Below are positions 8,118 through 18,948 of a stretch of 64,000 nt of DNA, in pieces. Every line of letters begins with the position of its first letter. Positions within the stretch are counted from its first letter, which is position 1. This DNA comes from an uncultured Thiohalocapsa sp. (GTDB lineage: Bacteria > Pseudomonadota > Gammaproteobacteria > Chromatiales > Chromatiaceae). The notes under the pieces were generated by a model, which saw only the letters and a list, made by a program, of their open reading frames with translations, was not told the DNA's origin and ran no database searches. Location: positions 1-64,000 of the forward strand of contig NZ_CAJXYK010000017.1 of NCBI RefSeq assembly GCF_913063425.1. The letters are read 5' to 3'. The position numbers and the translations under genes are program-made.

Positions 8118-9932
8118 TCAGCCGGCGTTGCGCCGGGGCCGGCGCACTTCTTCGGTGGGCTCGTTGACGCCGCGCAGATGGCTCGTCATGACGATGCGGC
8201 TGTGGCGGTGGCGGCGCCGCGCGCTCGGGTAGCTGGGGGTGCCGAGGCGCGGTTGCATGGCATCCAGCTCGAACAGCATGAAATGCGGCGTGATGGCCCG
8301 CAGGCGGCGCAAGCGGGTGGCGACGCGCAGGCGGCGGGTGCGGATCTGGATGGGGCAGCCCACGGGCAGCGAGCTGCGCGGTGAGGAGATGACGCACCAG
8401 CCGATGTCATCGTCGTAGGCCAACAGGCAGGGGACCTGGGCGGGTGTGTTTTCGCTGGTGTCCTCGCCCACGGCCGCGAAGACGTTGACCAGCGTGGCGA
8501 AGCGTGCGCGGCGCGTGATGCCGAGGACGATCTGTCCGTCCTCCTCGCGCACGATGCGGGCGATCTCACCGATGGCGGGGCGCAGGAAGCCTTCCTCGCC
8601 GATACCGTAGACGGTGAGCGACCCCAGGGCGAGGGGTTTGGTGTAACGGGTCTGCCTGGTGCTGACGACAGTGTGCTGATCGCTCTGCTGCAGCACGAGC
8701 CACTCGGTGCCGCCGGCGACTTCGGCGTCGTCGCCCTGGGTGGCGGAGCGCGCGGCAAAGGCGGCGTTGCGGGCGAGATGCGCCTTCTTCGTGGGGTCGC
8801 CGGTGAACACGGTCTGCAGGTGTTGGCTCACGCGCTCGAAGCCCGTTTCCAGCCGGAAGTCGCAGCGATGCTGCTCGCGCTCGCCCGGGCGCTGCGGCGG
8901 CACCCCGTGCTCCAGGCTGCGCAGCATGGCGCGCAGGATGGGGCGGCGAGCCAGCGGCGGCAGCCCCGCCAGGCAGTGCGCGGTCGGGCCCGCCACCTGG
9001 CCGAGGTGCTGGCGGCCGGTGTCCTTGTCCTGCCGCACCGCGTCGGCGAGCACGTTGCAGTCGATGAGTAATCGGTGGGTGCTGCCCTGCACCGCCGAGC
9101 GCCGCGGTGGTCCGTCATGGTGGGCGTGGCTGAAGCGCACCACCCCGCCGACGGCCTGCTTCGGCAGGTAAGTGATGACGAGGGCGTTCGGCAGCGCGGT
9201 GCAGTAGCTGTCGAGGAACCGCTGGCGGCGCTTGCTCCAGCTGAAGCAGTCGAACAGGCCGAAAGCCTGAATCAGCGTGTACAGGCGCAGGGCGCGAATG
9301 GTGCCGTCGGCCTCCAGCAGCAGCCGGTCGTCGCACAAGGCCGGCACGGGCGTGTCGGCGCTGCCCATGCGGCAAAGCACGCAGAACAGCGTGTTCGCGG
9401 TCTGCCAGGCGTGCTGCGGCAGGGGCTGAAAGCGCAGCGCCCGCAGCCGTTGCTGAAGATGGGTCAGCTCCAGAATGCGCACGGCGGACTCGTGAATGCG
9501 GGCCTGCTCGGCGCGGCCGTGGCGCTCGTCGGCGCGGTAGTCCTCTTCGACCACCAACTGGTAGCCGGCGCTCAGGGCATGGATCGCCTGGTCCGCCAGG
9601 TCCAGCAGCTCGCGTTGCGGGGACGGCTCGGGGACGCCGTCCTCGTTCTTGCGCAGGGCGTCACGGGCGGCCGCCAGGGTGGGCCAAAGCCGCTGCTGCA
9701 GGCCCTGGGCGACCTTGAGGCGCTTGGCCGCCGACAGGCTGCTCCGGTTCAGGGACCGGATCTGGAACAGCGCCTCTTTGAGCAGCTGCTGCGGAGACTC
9801 GAACGCGTCGTCGAGGTTGCGCAGCAGCTTTGCCGGTGAGCCGACACCGCCGCTGCCCCATTGCGACGGCGATGCAACACTGAGCCTGAGCTCGAGCTGG
9901 TCGGACTGCGGCGCTTGATTACGGAAGAACAT
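8118..9932 (-). CDS. Large uncharacterised cytoplasmic protein, C-terminus possibly PilZ-like
   Basis: 604 aa from the ATG at 9932. The frame stays open for 86 codons further upstream, but that part (Arg/Ser-rich) looks non-coding and MFFRNQAPQSDQLELRLSV is a natural N-terminus. No signal peptide or TM segment. The N-terminal 300 residues are helical and Leu/Arg/Gln-rich. The C-terminal 120 residues (AIGEIARIVREEDGQIVLGI, then RRLRAITPHFMLFELD) look beta-rich and recall the atypical PilZ-type tail of large c-di-GMP effectors; no clear RxxxR plus DxSxxG signature could be verified. I do not recognise the gene firmly. The flanking genes are unrelated, so context gives no function. Confidence 0.55.
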   Translation of the reverse strand: MFFRNQAPQSDQLELRLSVASPSQWGSGGVGSPAKLLRNLDDAFESPQQLLKEALFQIRSLNRSSLSAAKRLKVAQGLQQRLWPTLAAARDALRKNEDGVPEPSPQRELLDLADQAIHALSAGYQLVVEEDYRADERHGRAEQARIHESAVRILELTHLQQRLRALRFQPLPQHAWQTANTLFCVLCRMGSADTPVPALCDDRLLLEADGTIRALRLYTLIQAFGLFDCFSWSKRRQRFLDSYCTALPNALVITYLPKQAVGGVVRFSHAHHDGPPRRSAVQGSTHRLLIDCNVLADAVRQDKDTGRQHLGQVAGPTAHCLAGLPPLARRPILRAMLRSLEHGVPPQRPGEREQHRCDFRLETGFERVSQHLQTVFTGDPTKKAHLARNAAFAARSATQGDDAEVAGGTEWLVLQQSDQHTVVSTRQTRYTKPLALGSLTVYGIGEEGFLRPAIGEIARIVREEDGQIVLGITRRARFATLVNVFAAVGEDTSENTPAQVPCLLAYDDDIGWCVISSPRSSLPVGCPIQIRTRRLRVATRLRRLRAITPHFMLFELDAMQPRLGTPSYPSARRRHRHSRIVMTSHLRGVNEPTEEVRRPRRNAG

Positions 9933-10672
9933 CCCAATGCCTGAGGCGCGAGTGCTCGCCCGGCGGGAGCGGTTGCACGTCCAGAAGGCGCTGTGGAGGG
10001 TACAGTCCACAAGAGCAGCCAGCACGCACCAGCCGGTGCATGCAGGCCGATGTTGGTTGGCGCCTGCCGATCCGGGCGCCCGCTTGCCGGGCTCTACTCG
10101 GCGGCGCCAGCCGCGCCTCGTTATCGTTGCTGTGCGTTGCGTCCGTCGCGATGCCCTTGATCGTCCGTCTGATGGGCCTGCGCGGAACATTTTTTGCCCC
10201 GTGGTGCCGTCCTCCCAACGGAGTGACTCCGCCCACGGTTGACTACAGACTACGCGACACGGATCGGCTGGCGCGTGCGGGGCGTCACAGTTCCCGGGTT
10301 GGCTCCCGGTGTAGCGGCGCGGGGCGAGGACCGCGTGCGGTGGCGGTGGATGGAGGCGTTGGCCGCGGCAATGGTCTGGGGAGCAAGGCCGGCTGGAAGG
10401 GCTGGGCAGACGGGCTGGGGATATGCGCTCACTTACTCAACGTCGCGCAAGTTGTGTCAGCCGCGCGCGTCGCCGCGGAGCCTCTGAGACGGCACTACGA
10501 AACACGCAAAAAGCGCGAAAACGCCCAAGCAGACCGCAAAATCGCCCCCTTTTTGCGTCTTCGTGTATTTCGTAGTGTCAACATTCCTGTCCTTTCAGAT
10601 TGGCCCTGCGGTGCATTGCTGACATGACCGGCGAGACGCTCAGTAAGCGTGCGTCGATGACCCGGGCGGGAC
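9933..10672. other. 740-nt gene-free stretch with one large palindrome
   Basis: No ORF here has domain character. The only structure is the inverted repeat at 10493-10577. The promoter of the 8118-9932 gene should lie at the left end, but no clear -35/-10 is visible. Confidence 0.5.
10493..10577. repeat. Palindromic intergenic repeat (CACTACGAAA...TTTCGTAGTG)
   Basis: Left arm 10493-10513 reads CACTACGAAACACGCAAAAAG. The right arm (10549-10577) is its inverse with extra bases, beginning CTTTTTGCG and ending TTTCGTAGTG. The element is AT-rich against its surroundings. Its inner motif TACACGAAGACGC (minus strand of the right arm) recurs exactly at 13218-13230, showing that this is a dispersed family. 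Confidence 0.75.
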
Positions 10673-10984
10673 TCATGACGCCTCGTCGTCCGGCGGCAGG
10701 GCGCCGCGGGCGGCGAGGGTCTCGTCCACCTTGGCGGCGATCTGCGCCTCGATCTGGCCTTTCAGTGCCGACAGCAGCAGGCCCAGGCGGACGGTCAGGT
10801 CGAGGGCGTCCTCGGTGACCGTGATGTGGCCGGAGATCCCCGAGCGTGCGAAGTTGAGCGTGTCGCCCTCCCAGGCATAGTCGGCACCGAACTCGCTCTC
10901 AACACGCTGCGCAATACGCTCCACCTCCGCCCTCGCATCGTCCAGCGAGAGGGTGTGACGGCGGACGATATGAATCTTCGACAT
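10673..10984 (-). CDS. Polyhydroxyalkanoic acid system family protein
   Basis: 103 aa, the usual length of the PHA_gran_rgn family. The start MSKIHIVRRHTLSLDDARAEVERIAQRVESEFG and the core YAWEGDTLNFARSGISGHI are typical: an N-terminal helix followed by a small START/SRPBCC-like sheet, then a helical tail. Members are found near PHA granule genes but also alone, as here; no phaC, phaA or phasin gene is in the window. It is cytoplasmic, with no TM or signal. Function is inferred from family only. Confidence 0.85.
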   Translation of the reverse strand: MSKIHIVRRHTLSLDDARAEVERIAQRVESEFGADYAWEGDTLNFARSGISGHITVTEDALDLTVRLGLLLSALKGQIEAQIAAKVDETLAARGALPPDDEAS

Positions 10985-11174
10985 GCTCTTCGGCCTCCTC
11001 GTGGGCGTCCCAACGGCTCGCCCCGGCGCCTGGGTCGGGGCGCCGCTGCAAGGCAGGACAGCTTCCGCAAGCCGCGGGCGACGCCACAGGCAACAGCATC
11101 AGGCGGGGCGGTGCCTGCTGCACGACCCGCAAGGGTATTACAGTTGCGCCCGGGCGTGCGCGACCGGCGACGGG

Positions 11175-11915
11175 TCAGGGGCCGTCACCAGGGGCCGTGC
11201 GGCGCTCGGCGAGGGCGCGCCGGAAGGCGGCCGAGCGGCGGTCGCCGCCGCGCGGCTGCGGCCGCGTGCGGCGGTTGAGCTTGCCCTCCACCTCGCGGCA
11301 GAAGTCGTCTTCGCCAAGCACCCAGGCCTTGTTGGTGGCATCGCGCACGCGCTGCACGAGCGCCTGCGACAGTGGCACGCGGAAGCCCTCTGCATAGGCT
11401 GCCTGACGCGCGCGGTCGCTGTCGCCGAGTGCCCGATAGACGGCATGTGGCGTCACCAGCTCATCGTCCGCACCCAACGCGTTGGCGCCATAGCTCGACC
11501 AGTCGTACGCATCCGGTGTGCCCACCAGCGCGGCGCGCACCGGGTTCAGCTCGATGTAGCGGGAGACCGGCAGCAGGAAGGTTTCCGGGTCCAGCAGGGT
11601 CGCCCGGTAGCGCCCGTCCCAGAGCGTGCCGGTGCGCCCGTAGCGCTGGTTGGCATGCTGCACGTAATAGCGGCCCGTATACTGCATCAGCTTGCCGATG
11701 CCGTTCCCTTCGCTGGGCGTCAGCAGCAGATGAAAATGGTTGGGCATGAGCACATAAGCGTGCACGGCGCAGCGGAACCGCTGCGCCGCGTCCCGCAGCG
11801 TCGACCACAGGACCCAGTAGTCGTTCTCGTCGTGCAAAATGGTCATCCGGTTGTTGCCGCGCTGGATCACATGCTGCGGATAACCCGGGAGGATGAATCG
11901 CGGTAGCCGTGCCAT
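11175..11915 (-). CDS. REP-associated tyrosine transposase (RAYT, Y1_Tnp/IS200-like)
   Basis: 246 aa single-domain HUH enzyme. The N-terminus MARLPRFILPGYPQHVIQRGNNR is the classic RAYT opening. The metal-binding HxH is His60-Phe-His62 in VLMPNHFHLLL, and the nucleophile region YTGRYYVQHANQRYGRTGTLWDGRY supplies the Tyr (79, 83 or 84). SRYIELNPVRA is also typical. RAYTs are domesticated, single-copy transposases that recognise REP hairpins headed by GTAG. A matching inverted pair of such hairpins lies at 19687-19743. The gene is intact. A TATACT -10-like box is upstream on the minus strand (about 11950-11957). A CCCCTGAC octamer in opposite orientation flanks the gene (about 11173-11182 and 11979-11987) and may be a remnant end. 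Confidence 0.92.
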   Translation of the reverse strand: MARLPRFILPGYPQHVIQRGNNRMTILHDENDYWVLWSTLRDAAQRFRCAVHAYVLMPNHFHLLLTPSEGNGIGKLMQYTGRYYVQHANQRYGRTGTLWDGRYRATLLDPETFLLPVSRYIELNPVRAALVGTPDAYDWSSYGANALGADDELVTPHAVYRALGDSDRARQAAYAEGFRVPLSQALVQRVRDATNKAWVLGEDDFCREVEGKLNRRTRPQPRGGDRRSAAFRRALAERRTAPGDGP

Positions 11916-12055
11916 GGCGTGCCTCCTGCCGTCTGCGCTCTTGTCACCCTAAAGTATAGCGGAGCAAGGGGTCGTGTCCCCCTGACGCTGGGTTGGGGAC
12001 CAGGAATGGGCCGCGATGCGTTACAATTGCGGGTTTTCTCGACGGGAATCGCACC

Positions 12056-13154
12056 ATGCAAGACATCAACCCGATCCGTGCGCAGATCGCCGACCTCCAG
12101 GGGCGCCTCGCGTCCCTGAGGGGGTATCTTTGACTATGCGGGCAAGCAGGAGCGCCTGACGGAGGTCCTGCGGGAGCTTGAAGACCCGGAGGTCTGGAGT
12201 GACCCGGAGCGGGCTCAGAACCTGGGCCGCGAGCGCGTCTCCCTGGAGGGCGTCGTGGTCAGCATGGACGAGCTGGGCGGCGGTCTCGGCGACGCCGCCG
12301 ACCTGCTGGACATGGCCGCGGAGGAGGGCGACGCGGACACCATCGACGCCGTGGCACAGGACCTTGAGGGCTTCGAGCGGCGCGTGGGCGAGCTCGAGTT
12401 CCGGCGCATGTTTTCGGGTGAGATGGACAGCGCCAACGCCTTCCTCGACATCCAGGCGGGGTCCGGTGGCACCGAGGCCCAGGACTGGGCCGAGATGCTG
12501 CTGCGCATGTACCTGCGCTGGGCCGAGCAGCACGGCTTCAAGACCGAGCTGATGGAGGCCTCACCCGGCGACGTGGCCGGTATCAAGTCCGCCACCGTCG
12601 CGGTACAGGGCGACCATGCCTTCGGCTGGCTGCGCACCGAGACGGGCGTGCACCGGCTGGTGCGCAAGTCGCCGTTCGACTCGGGCAACCGCCGGCATAC
12701 CTCCTTCGCGGCCGTGTTCGTCTCGCCGGAGATCGACGACTCGGTGGAGGTGGAAATCAACCCGGCGGACCTGCGCATCGATGTCTACCGTGCCTCCGGC
12801 GCCGGCGGCCAGCACGTGAACCGCACCGAGTCCGCCGTGCGTATTACGCACAACCCCACGGGCATCGTTGTGCAGTGCCAGAACGACCGCTCCCAGCACA
12901 AGAACAAGGACCAGGCCATGAAGCAGCTCAAGGCCAAGCTCTACGAGCTGGAGATGCAGAAGCGCCGCGACTCCGCTCAGGCCGTCGAAGACAGCAAGGC
13001 GGACATCGGCTGGGGCAGCCAGATCCGCTCCTACGTGCTGGACTCCGGGCGCATCAAGGATCTGCGCACCAGTGTGGAGACCGGCAACACCCAGGCAGTC
13101 CTGGACGGTGCGCTGGATCAGTTCATCGAGGCGAGCCTGAAGAGCGGGCTGTGA
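12056..13154 (+). CDS. prfB: Peptide chain release factor 2 (programmed +1 frameshift)
   Basis: 365 aa after a +1 shift at 12128-12131: the first 25 codons (ATG 12056) end at an in-frame TGA (12131-12133), and the remaining 340 residues are in the next frame. The SPF tripeptide that reads UGA/UAA stop codons is at residues 205-207 ([16 protein letters not shown]) and the GGQ that triggers peptidyl-tRNA hydrolysis is at 250-252 ([19 protein letters not shown]), both at E. coli RF2 numbering. Cytoplasmic, ribosome-bound. It is followed on the same strand by lysS, the usual prfB-lysS pairing. A TACAAT -10-like box at 12022-12027 may drive it. Not a pseudogene despite the split frame. Confidence 0.97.
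12119..12133 (+). promoter_or_regulatory. RF2 autoregulatory frameshift site
   Basis: AGGGGG (12119-12124), an internal Shine-Dalgarno, sits 3 nt before CTT-TGA-C (12128-12134). Slippage of tRNA-Leu from CTT to TTT past the UGA makes full RF2; when RF2 is abundant, the UGA terminates instead. Spacing and sequence match the well-known E. coli prfB signal. Confidence 0.95.
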
Positions 13155-13199
13155 CGCCTGACGGCGACTTGGGGGGGCGCGCGACGACGCGAGGGGAAG

Positions 13200-13330
13200 A
13201 CGCGGCGTCGGTTACGGTACACGAAGACGCGCAGACCCGGAGGGAAGAGGGGCACGCGAAGACGCGAAGGCGAGCGCGCGCGAAGACGCGAAGGGGAATA
13301 GCGAGCAGGCCGTCGTGGCCACCCGATCCA
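13200..13330. repeat. Degenerate ACGAAGACGCGAAG repeats between prfB and lysS
   Basis: The 256-nt spacer holds TACACGAAGACGC (13218-13230) and two exact copies of CGCGAAGACGCGAAGG (13255-13270 and 13279-13294). The first is shared with the palindrome at 10493-10577. No ORF of note crosses it. Confidence 0.75.
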
Positions 13331-13410
13331 GGGCGGATGGGCGAAGCGCGTCTGCCACGCCGCTTACCGGACGGCGGCCGCCGTCCGTTCAAGATGATGT
13401 TGTTGCAACC

Positions 13411-14934
<1,524 letters not shown>

Positions 14935-15015
14935 CGGTCGGCGACAGCCCCGCTGCCTGATGAAGCTCGGTGGGATCTTCTCAAGCATGGCATCAACGGC
15001 CGATATGGGACAGTA

Positions 15016-15363
15016 GTGCTTATGCTTTTGTCGGTATCTTCCGCGCGCACGCTCAAGGATGTCTTTGATGCCTACACGGACGCTGAGACGCTCGACTTTT
15101 CCAAGACCATCGTTCCGGTCCGCCTCGCTCTCTATGAAGGTGAGCAGCTTGTCTCACGCTCTCAGGCCAAGCGCATCATGAATCGCGTCGAGCGCTTCAG
15201 GCATGTCGTGCTGGATTTCCAGGACGTTCAGTCCGTCGGCCGCTCGTTCGTGGACGAGATATTCCGCGTGTTCGTCGGCAAGCATCCGGACATCGAAATC
15301 GCTGCGGTCAATATGGCACCAGCGGTAGCGGCAGAGGTACATCGCGTGCGACCAAAGGCTTAG
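15016..15363 (+). CDS. STAS-like (DUF4325) protein, probably a truncated remnant
   Basis: 115 aa. Residues 45-110 ([20 protein letters not shown] and [19 protein letters not shown]) match the STAS-like DUF4325 domain. In most relatives this domain is the tail of a longer protein with an N-terminal HTH and a HATPase. The first residues here ([20 protein letters not shown] if read slightly upstream) resemble the last strand of such a HATPase. The reading frame continues upstream without a good start to the lysS stop, with which it is in frame. I infer a 5'-truncated gene, or an independent small domain starting at GTG/ATG near 15016-15022. No strong SD. It is 9 nt upstream of the SulP gene. Confidence 0.65.
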   Translation: MLMLLSVSSARTLKDVFDAYTDAETLDFSKTIVPVRLALYEGEQLVSRSQAKRIMNRVERFRHVVLDFQDVQSVGRSFVDEIFRVFVGKHPDIEIAAVNMAPAVAAEVHRVRPKA

Positions 15364-15372
15364 GTTCCGCTC

Positions 15373-16854
15373 ATGAATTCCATTCGCCAGGACTGGTTCT
15401 CCAATATCCGCAACGACCTGCTCGCCGGCCTGGTGGTGGCGCTGGCGCTGATCCCGGAGGCCATCGCCTTTTCCATCATCGCCGGCGTGGACCCCAAGGT
15501 CGGGCTCTATGCGTCGTTCAGCATCGCGGTGGTGACGGCCTTCGCCGGCGGACGCCCGGGCATGATCTCCGCGGCCACCGCGGCCATGGCTGTGCTGATG
15601 GTGGACCTGGTGGCGGATCATGGCCTCCAGTACCTGCTGGCGGCCACAGTGCTGACCGGCGTGCTGCAGGTGCTGGCCGGTTGGCTGCGCCTCGGCGATC
15701 TGATGCGCTTCGTCTCGCGCTCGGTGATCACGGGCTTCGTCAACGCGTTGGCCATCCTGATCTTCATGGCACAGCTGCCGGAGATCACCGGCGAGCAGAT
15801 GACCTGGACGGTCTACGCGGTGCTGGCGGCGGGGCTCGCCATCATCTACCTGCTGCCCCTGCTCACCAAGGCGGTGCCCTCACCGCTGGTGGCCATCGTG
15901 CTGCTGACCGGTGTGGTGATGTATTTGGATCTGGACATCCGCACCGTGGGTGACATGGGGCAGATGCCGGACAGCCTGCCGGTGTTTCTGCTGCCGGACA
16001 TCCCGCTGAGCCTGGAGACGCTTCAGATCATCTTCCCCGTGTCGGCGACGCTGGCGGTGGTGGGGCTGCTGGAGTCCATGATGACGGCGACCATCGTCGA
16101 CGACCTGACGGACTCCAAGAGCAACAAGAACCGCGAGTGCGTGGGGCAGGGCGTGGCCAATGTCGCCACCGGCTTCCTCGGCGGCATGGCGGGCTGCGCC
16201 ATGATCGGTCAGACCGTCATCAACGTGAAGTCCGGCGGGCGCGGGCGGCTCTCCACACTGGTCGCCGGTGTCTTTCTGCTGCTGCTGGTGGTGTTCGCCA
16301 ACGACTGGGTGGCGCAGATTCCGATGGCCGCGCTGGTGGCGGTGATGATCATGGTCTCCATCGGCACCTTCAACTGGGCCTCCTTCCGCAACCTGCGCGA
16401 GCATCCCTATGACGCCAGCGTGGTGATGGTCGCCACGGTCCTGGTCACGGTGCTTACCCATGATCTGGCCCAGGGCGTGCTGGTGGGCGTGCTGCTGTCG
16501 GGCTTCTTCTTCGCGCACAAGGTGAGCCGGGTGCTCTATGTCGGCTCCAGTCCGGCGCGGGAAGGGCGCGAGCGCGTGTACACAGTCGTGGGGCAGGTGT
16601 TCTTCTCGTCCGCCGACCAGTTCATTGCCTCCTTCGATTACAAGGAGGTCATCGAGCAGGTGACCATCGACGTGAGCCGCGCGCATTTCTGGGACATCAC
16701 CGCCGTCACGGCGCTGGACAAGGTGGTGCTGAAGTTCCGCCGCGAGGGCACGGAAGTGAAGGTCGTCGGCCTCAACGAGGCGAGCCGCACCATGGTGGAT
16801 CGCTTCGCGGTGCACGACAAACCCGAAGCTGTCGCCGACCTGATGGGTCACTGA
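15373..16854 (+). CDS. SulP-family inorganic anion transporter with STAS domain
   Basis: 493 aa. The start [20 protein letters not shown] and the following [26 protein letters not shown] are the SulP signature region (TM1-2 with the anion-site loop). About 10-12 TM helices span residues 20-395, including the conserved [20 protein letters not shown]. The STAS domain is at about 400-493 ([20 protein letters not shown] type strand-helix). It would move bicarbonate or sulfate across the inner membrane; which one cannot be told. Positioned 15 nt before a universal stress protein gene, a common pairing (SulP-Usp), so the two are likely co-transcribed. Confidence 0.93.
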   Translation: MNSIRQDWFSNIRNDLLAGLVVALALIPEAIAFSIIAGVDPKVGLYASFSIAVVTAFAGGRPGMISAATAAMAVLMVDLVADHGLQYLLAATVLTGVLQVLAGWLRLGDLMRFVSRSVITGFVNALAILIFMAQLPEITGEQMTWTVYAVLAAGLAIIYLLPLLTKAVPSPLVAIVLLTGVVMYLDLDIRTVGDMGQMPDSLPVFLLPDIPLSLETLQIIFPVSATLAVVGLLESMMTATIVDDLTDSKSNKNRECVGQGVANVATGFLGGMAGCAMIGQTVINVKSGGRGRLSTLVAGVFLLLLVVFANDWVAQIPMAALVAVMIMVSIGTFNWASFRNLREHPYDASVVMVATVLVTVLTHDLAQGVLVGVLLSGFFFAHKVSRVLYVGSSPAREGRERVYTVVGQVFFSSADQFIASFDYKEVIEQVTIDVSRAHFWDITAVTALDKVVLKFRREGTEVKVVGLNEASRTMVDRFAVHDKPEAVADLMGH

Positions 16855-16869
16855 GCAAGGACACTGTCG

Positions 16870-17733
16870 ATGCAAGACGAGCAGAAAGTACTGGCGTGCG
16901 TGGACCAGTCCCACTTCGCCGACACCGTGACGGACACCGCGGCCTGGGCGGCCCGACGGCTGAGCGCGCCCCTGGAGCTGCTGCACATCCTGGACCGCGA
17001 GGCGCGGGTGGTGCGCGGCTCGGACCACAGCGGCGCCATTGGTGTGAACGCCCAGCAGGCGCTGCTGGAGGAGCTCTCCGAAGAGGACGAGGCCCGCAGC
17101 AAGGCGGCCCGGGAGCAGGGACGGATCTTCCTCAACCGGTTGCGCGAGCGCGCCCTCAGCCGCGGCGTGGACGGCCCGGACGTGCGTCTGCGTTATGGTG
17201 ACCTCGAAGAGACGCTGATGGATGCGCAGGACGCCGTCCAGCTCTTCGTGCTCGGCCGCCGCGGCGAGTCCGCCGAGACCACCCAGCGCGACCTCGGGCG
17301 CAACGTGGAGCGCATGGTGCGCGCGTTGGACAAGCCGATCCTCGCGGTCACCGACGACTTCACCGAGCCCGAGCGGGTGATGATCGCCTTCGACGGCGGC
17401 GCCATGACCCGCCGCGGTGTGGAGATGCTGGCCCGCACGCCCCTGTTCCAGGGTCTGCCCGTGGACGTGGTCATGTCCGGCAAGCCGCGCCGCGACGCCG
17501 AGAAGCAGCTGGACTGGGCGCGCCAGACGCTCGCCGCCGCCGACTACGACGTGAAGACAGCGCTGATCCCCGGCGACACCGAGCGCGTCATCGCCCAGTA
17601 CATCCACGACCAGGGCATCGACATGCTGCTCATGGGGGCCTACGGCCACTCGCCGCTGCGCAGCCTGTTCTTCGGCAGCAAGACCGACGACCTGCTGCGC
17701 TCGGCCAAGGTGCCGACGCTGCTGCTGCGCTGA
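16870..17733 (+). CDS. Universal stress protein (tandem UspA)
   Basis: 287 aa with two UspA folds (about 1-150 and 155-287). The second holds the ATP-binding signature GAYGHSPLRSLFFGSKTDDLLR (type G-x2-G-x9-G-S). The first lacks a perfect copy (GRRGESAETTQRDLGRNVER), so probably only the C-terminal half binds nucleotide. Soluble, cytoplasmic. It follows the SulP transporter by 15 nt and probably acts with it under ionic or carbon stress (inference). Confidence 0.9.
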   Translation: MQDEQKVLACVDQSHFADTVTDTAAWAARRLSAPLELLHILDREARVVRGSDHSGAIGVNAQQALLEELSEEDEARSKAAREQGRIFLNRLRERALSRGVDGPDVRLRYGDLEETLMDAQDAVQLFVLGRRGESAETTQRDLGRNVERMVRALDKPILAVTDDFTEPERVMIAFDGGAMTRRGVEMLARTPLFQGLPVDVVMSGKPRRDAEKQLDWARQTLAAADYDVKTALIPGDTERVIAQYIHDQGIDMLLMGAYGHSPLRSLFFGSKTDDLLRSAKVPTLLLR

Positions 17734-17837
17734 GTCAGCGGACCAGGTGGTCGGAGTGATGATCAAGACCGCGCGGGCTGCAGGTAGGTGTCAGCTGTTG
17801 TTCAATATGGGAAACCGGCCTCAGCGGGGAGTGATCG

Positions 17838-18320
17838 ATGACTGACCTCAAGACCCTCTACCAAACCGATTACGCGGCTTGGGCCAGGCGCCACGTGGAG
17901 CTGCTGCGCGCCGGGCGCTTCGCGGAGATGGATATCGAGCATCTGCTGGACGAGCTGGGGGACATGAGCAAGAGCGAGCGCCGCGAGCTGGAAAGCCGAC
18001 TCCTGGTCCTGATCGCGCACTTGCTGAAGTGGGAATATCAGTATCCCGTGCTCTCCGATCAATGGCGTGAATTCGATGGCCGCAGCTGGCGGAATACCAT
18101 CGTCGAGCAACGCAAGCAGCTCGCTGTCCTGCTGCGCCAATCACCCGGGCTCAAGCCGGTCGTCGGGGAGGCCATCGCCGCCGCCTATCCCGACGCCCGC
18201 GACCTCGCCAGCAAAGAGAGCCGCCTGCCGCCCGAGACCTTCCCCGCGGACTGCCCGTACTCGGCCGAGCAGTTGCTCCAGGATGACTTCTATCCGGGGC
18301 CGAGCGAGACCAGGAGCTGA
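17838..18320 (+). CDS. DUF29 family protein (first copy)
   Basis: 160 aa. TLYQTDYAAWARRHVELLRAGRF and the middle ELGDMSKSERRELESRLLVLIAHLLKWEYQ are the DUF29 signature, a small all-helical family of unknown function common in cyanobacteria and purple sulfur bacteria. No signal or TM. Start ATG 17838 has a gggag-type SD upstream. A second copy lies convergent at 18502-18948; the two share the core but differ elsewhere, so they are paralogues, not a recent duplication. Confidence 0.88.
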   Translation: MTDLKTLYQTDYAAWARRHVELLRAGRFAEMDIEHLLDELGDMSKSERRELESRLLVLIAHLLKWEYQYPVLSDQWREFDGRSWRNTIVEQRKQLAVLLRQSPGLKPVVGEAIAAAYPDARDLASKESRLPPETFPADCPYSAEQLLQDDFYPGPSETRS

Positions 18321-18501
18321 GCAACTGCCGCAGGCATGGCCGGGCGCAACAGGACTTCCCGGCCAGCCCGAGTCCTGCGGCCCGGCCGACCGCCGGTTGC
18401 CGACGACACCAGGGGACGCAGGCGATGAGCGCAGCGCATCCAGCATCCAGCGGCGGCGGACGCGCTGTGCTTATCCGCCCTCGGATTGCCGGTCGGGCAG
18501 C

Positions 18502-18948
18502 TCAATTCGCCGGCTGATCCGCCCCCGGCCAGAAGCCGTCGTCCATGATCTGCTCGAACGACCAAATCAAGGCGGCCGGGAAGCTCGTCTCGGTGAGGCC
18601 CGTGTCGCGCGATGCGAGCAGCGTCGCGTCACCATAGGCGTCCGCCAGCAGCTCCGGCAGCTTCGGCTTGAGGCTCGGGTTGTCGGCCAAGTGCCGTGCG
18701 ATGTCGCGCCGTTGGACCTTGATCGTGGCCCGCCAGGAGTTGCCCCGCAGCATGGGCTGCGCCTGCCATTTGAGCAGGTGCATCAGCAGAATGGCCAGCC
18801 GGCTCAACAGCTCGCGCTTTTCGCGACGCCCCATGCTCTCGATCTCCTCGGCGATGTGCTCGATGTCCGCCTGTGCGAGCTGTCCCGAACGTAGGAGCGT
18901 GGCCTGTTGTTCTGCCCAGGCGTAAAAGTCGGTGTCGTAGAGGGTCAC
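18502..18948 (-). CDS. DUF29 family protein (second copy)
   Basis: 148 aa. TLYDTDFYAWAEQQATLLRSGQ and EEIESMGRREKRELLSRLAI are DUF29 motifs. Its ATG overlaps the stop of the Uma2 gene upstream (ATGA), so translation is coupled to it. The pair Uma2-DUF29 is therefore expressed together; why is unknown. Confidence 0.88.
   Translation of the reverse strand: MTLYDTDFYAWAEQQATLLRSGQLAQADIEHIAEEIESMGRREKRELLSRLAILLMHLLKWQAQPMLRGNSWRATIKVQRRDIARHLADNPSLKPKLPELLADAYGDATLLASRDTGLTETSFPAALIWSFEQIMDDGFWPGADQPAN

Noticed and set aside
9933-10190. Extension of the 8118-9932 gene by 86 codons
   Set aside because: The added residues are Arg/Ser/Thr-rich with no family character; the internal ATG gives a natural N-terminus.
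13315-13410. Extended N-terminus of LysS within the repeat region
   Set aside because: LysS homologues begin at the position of ATG 13411; the extension is translated repeat DNA.
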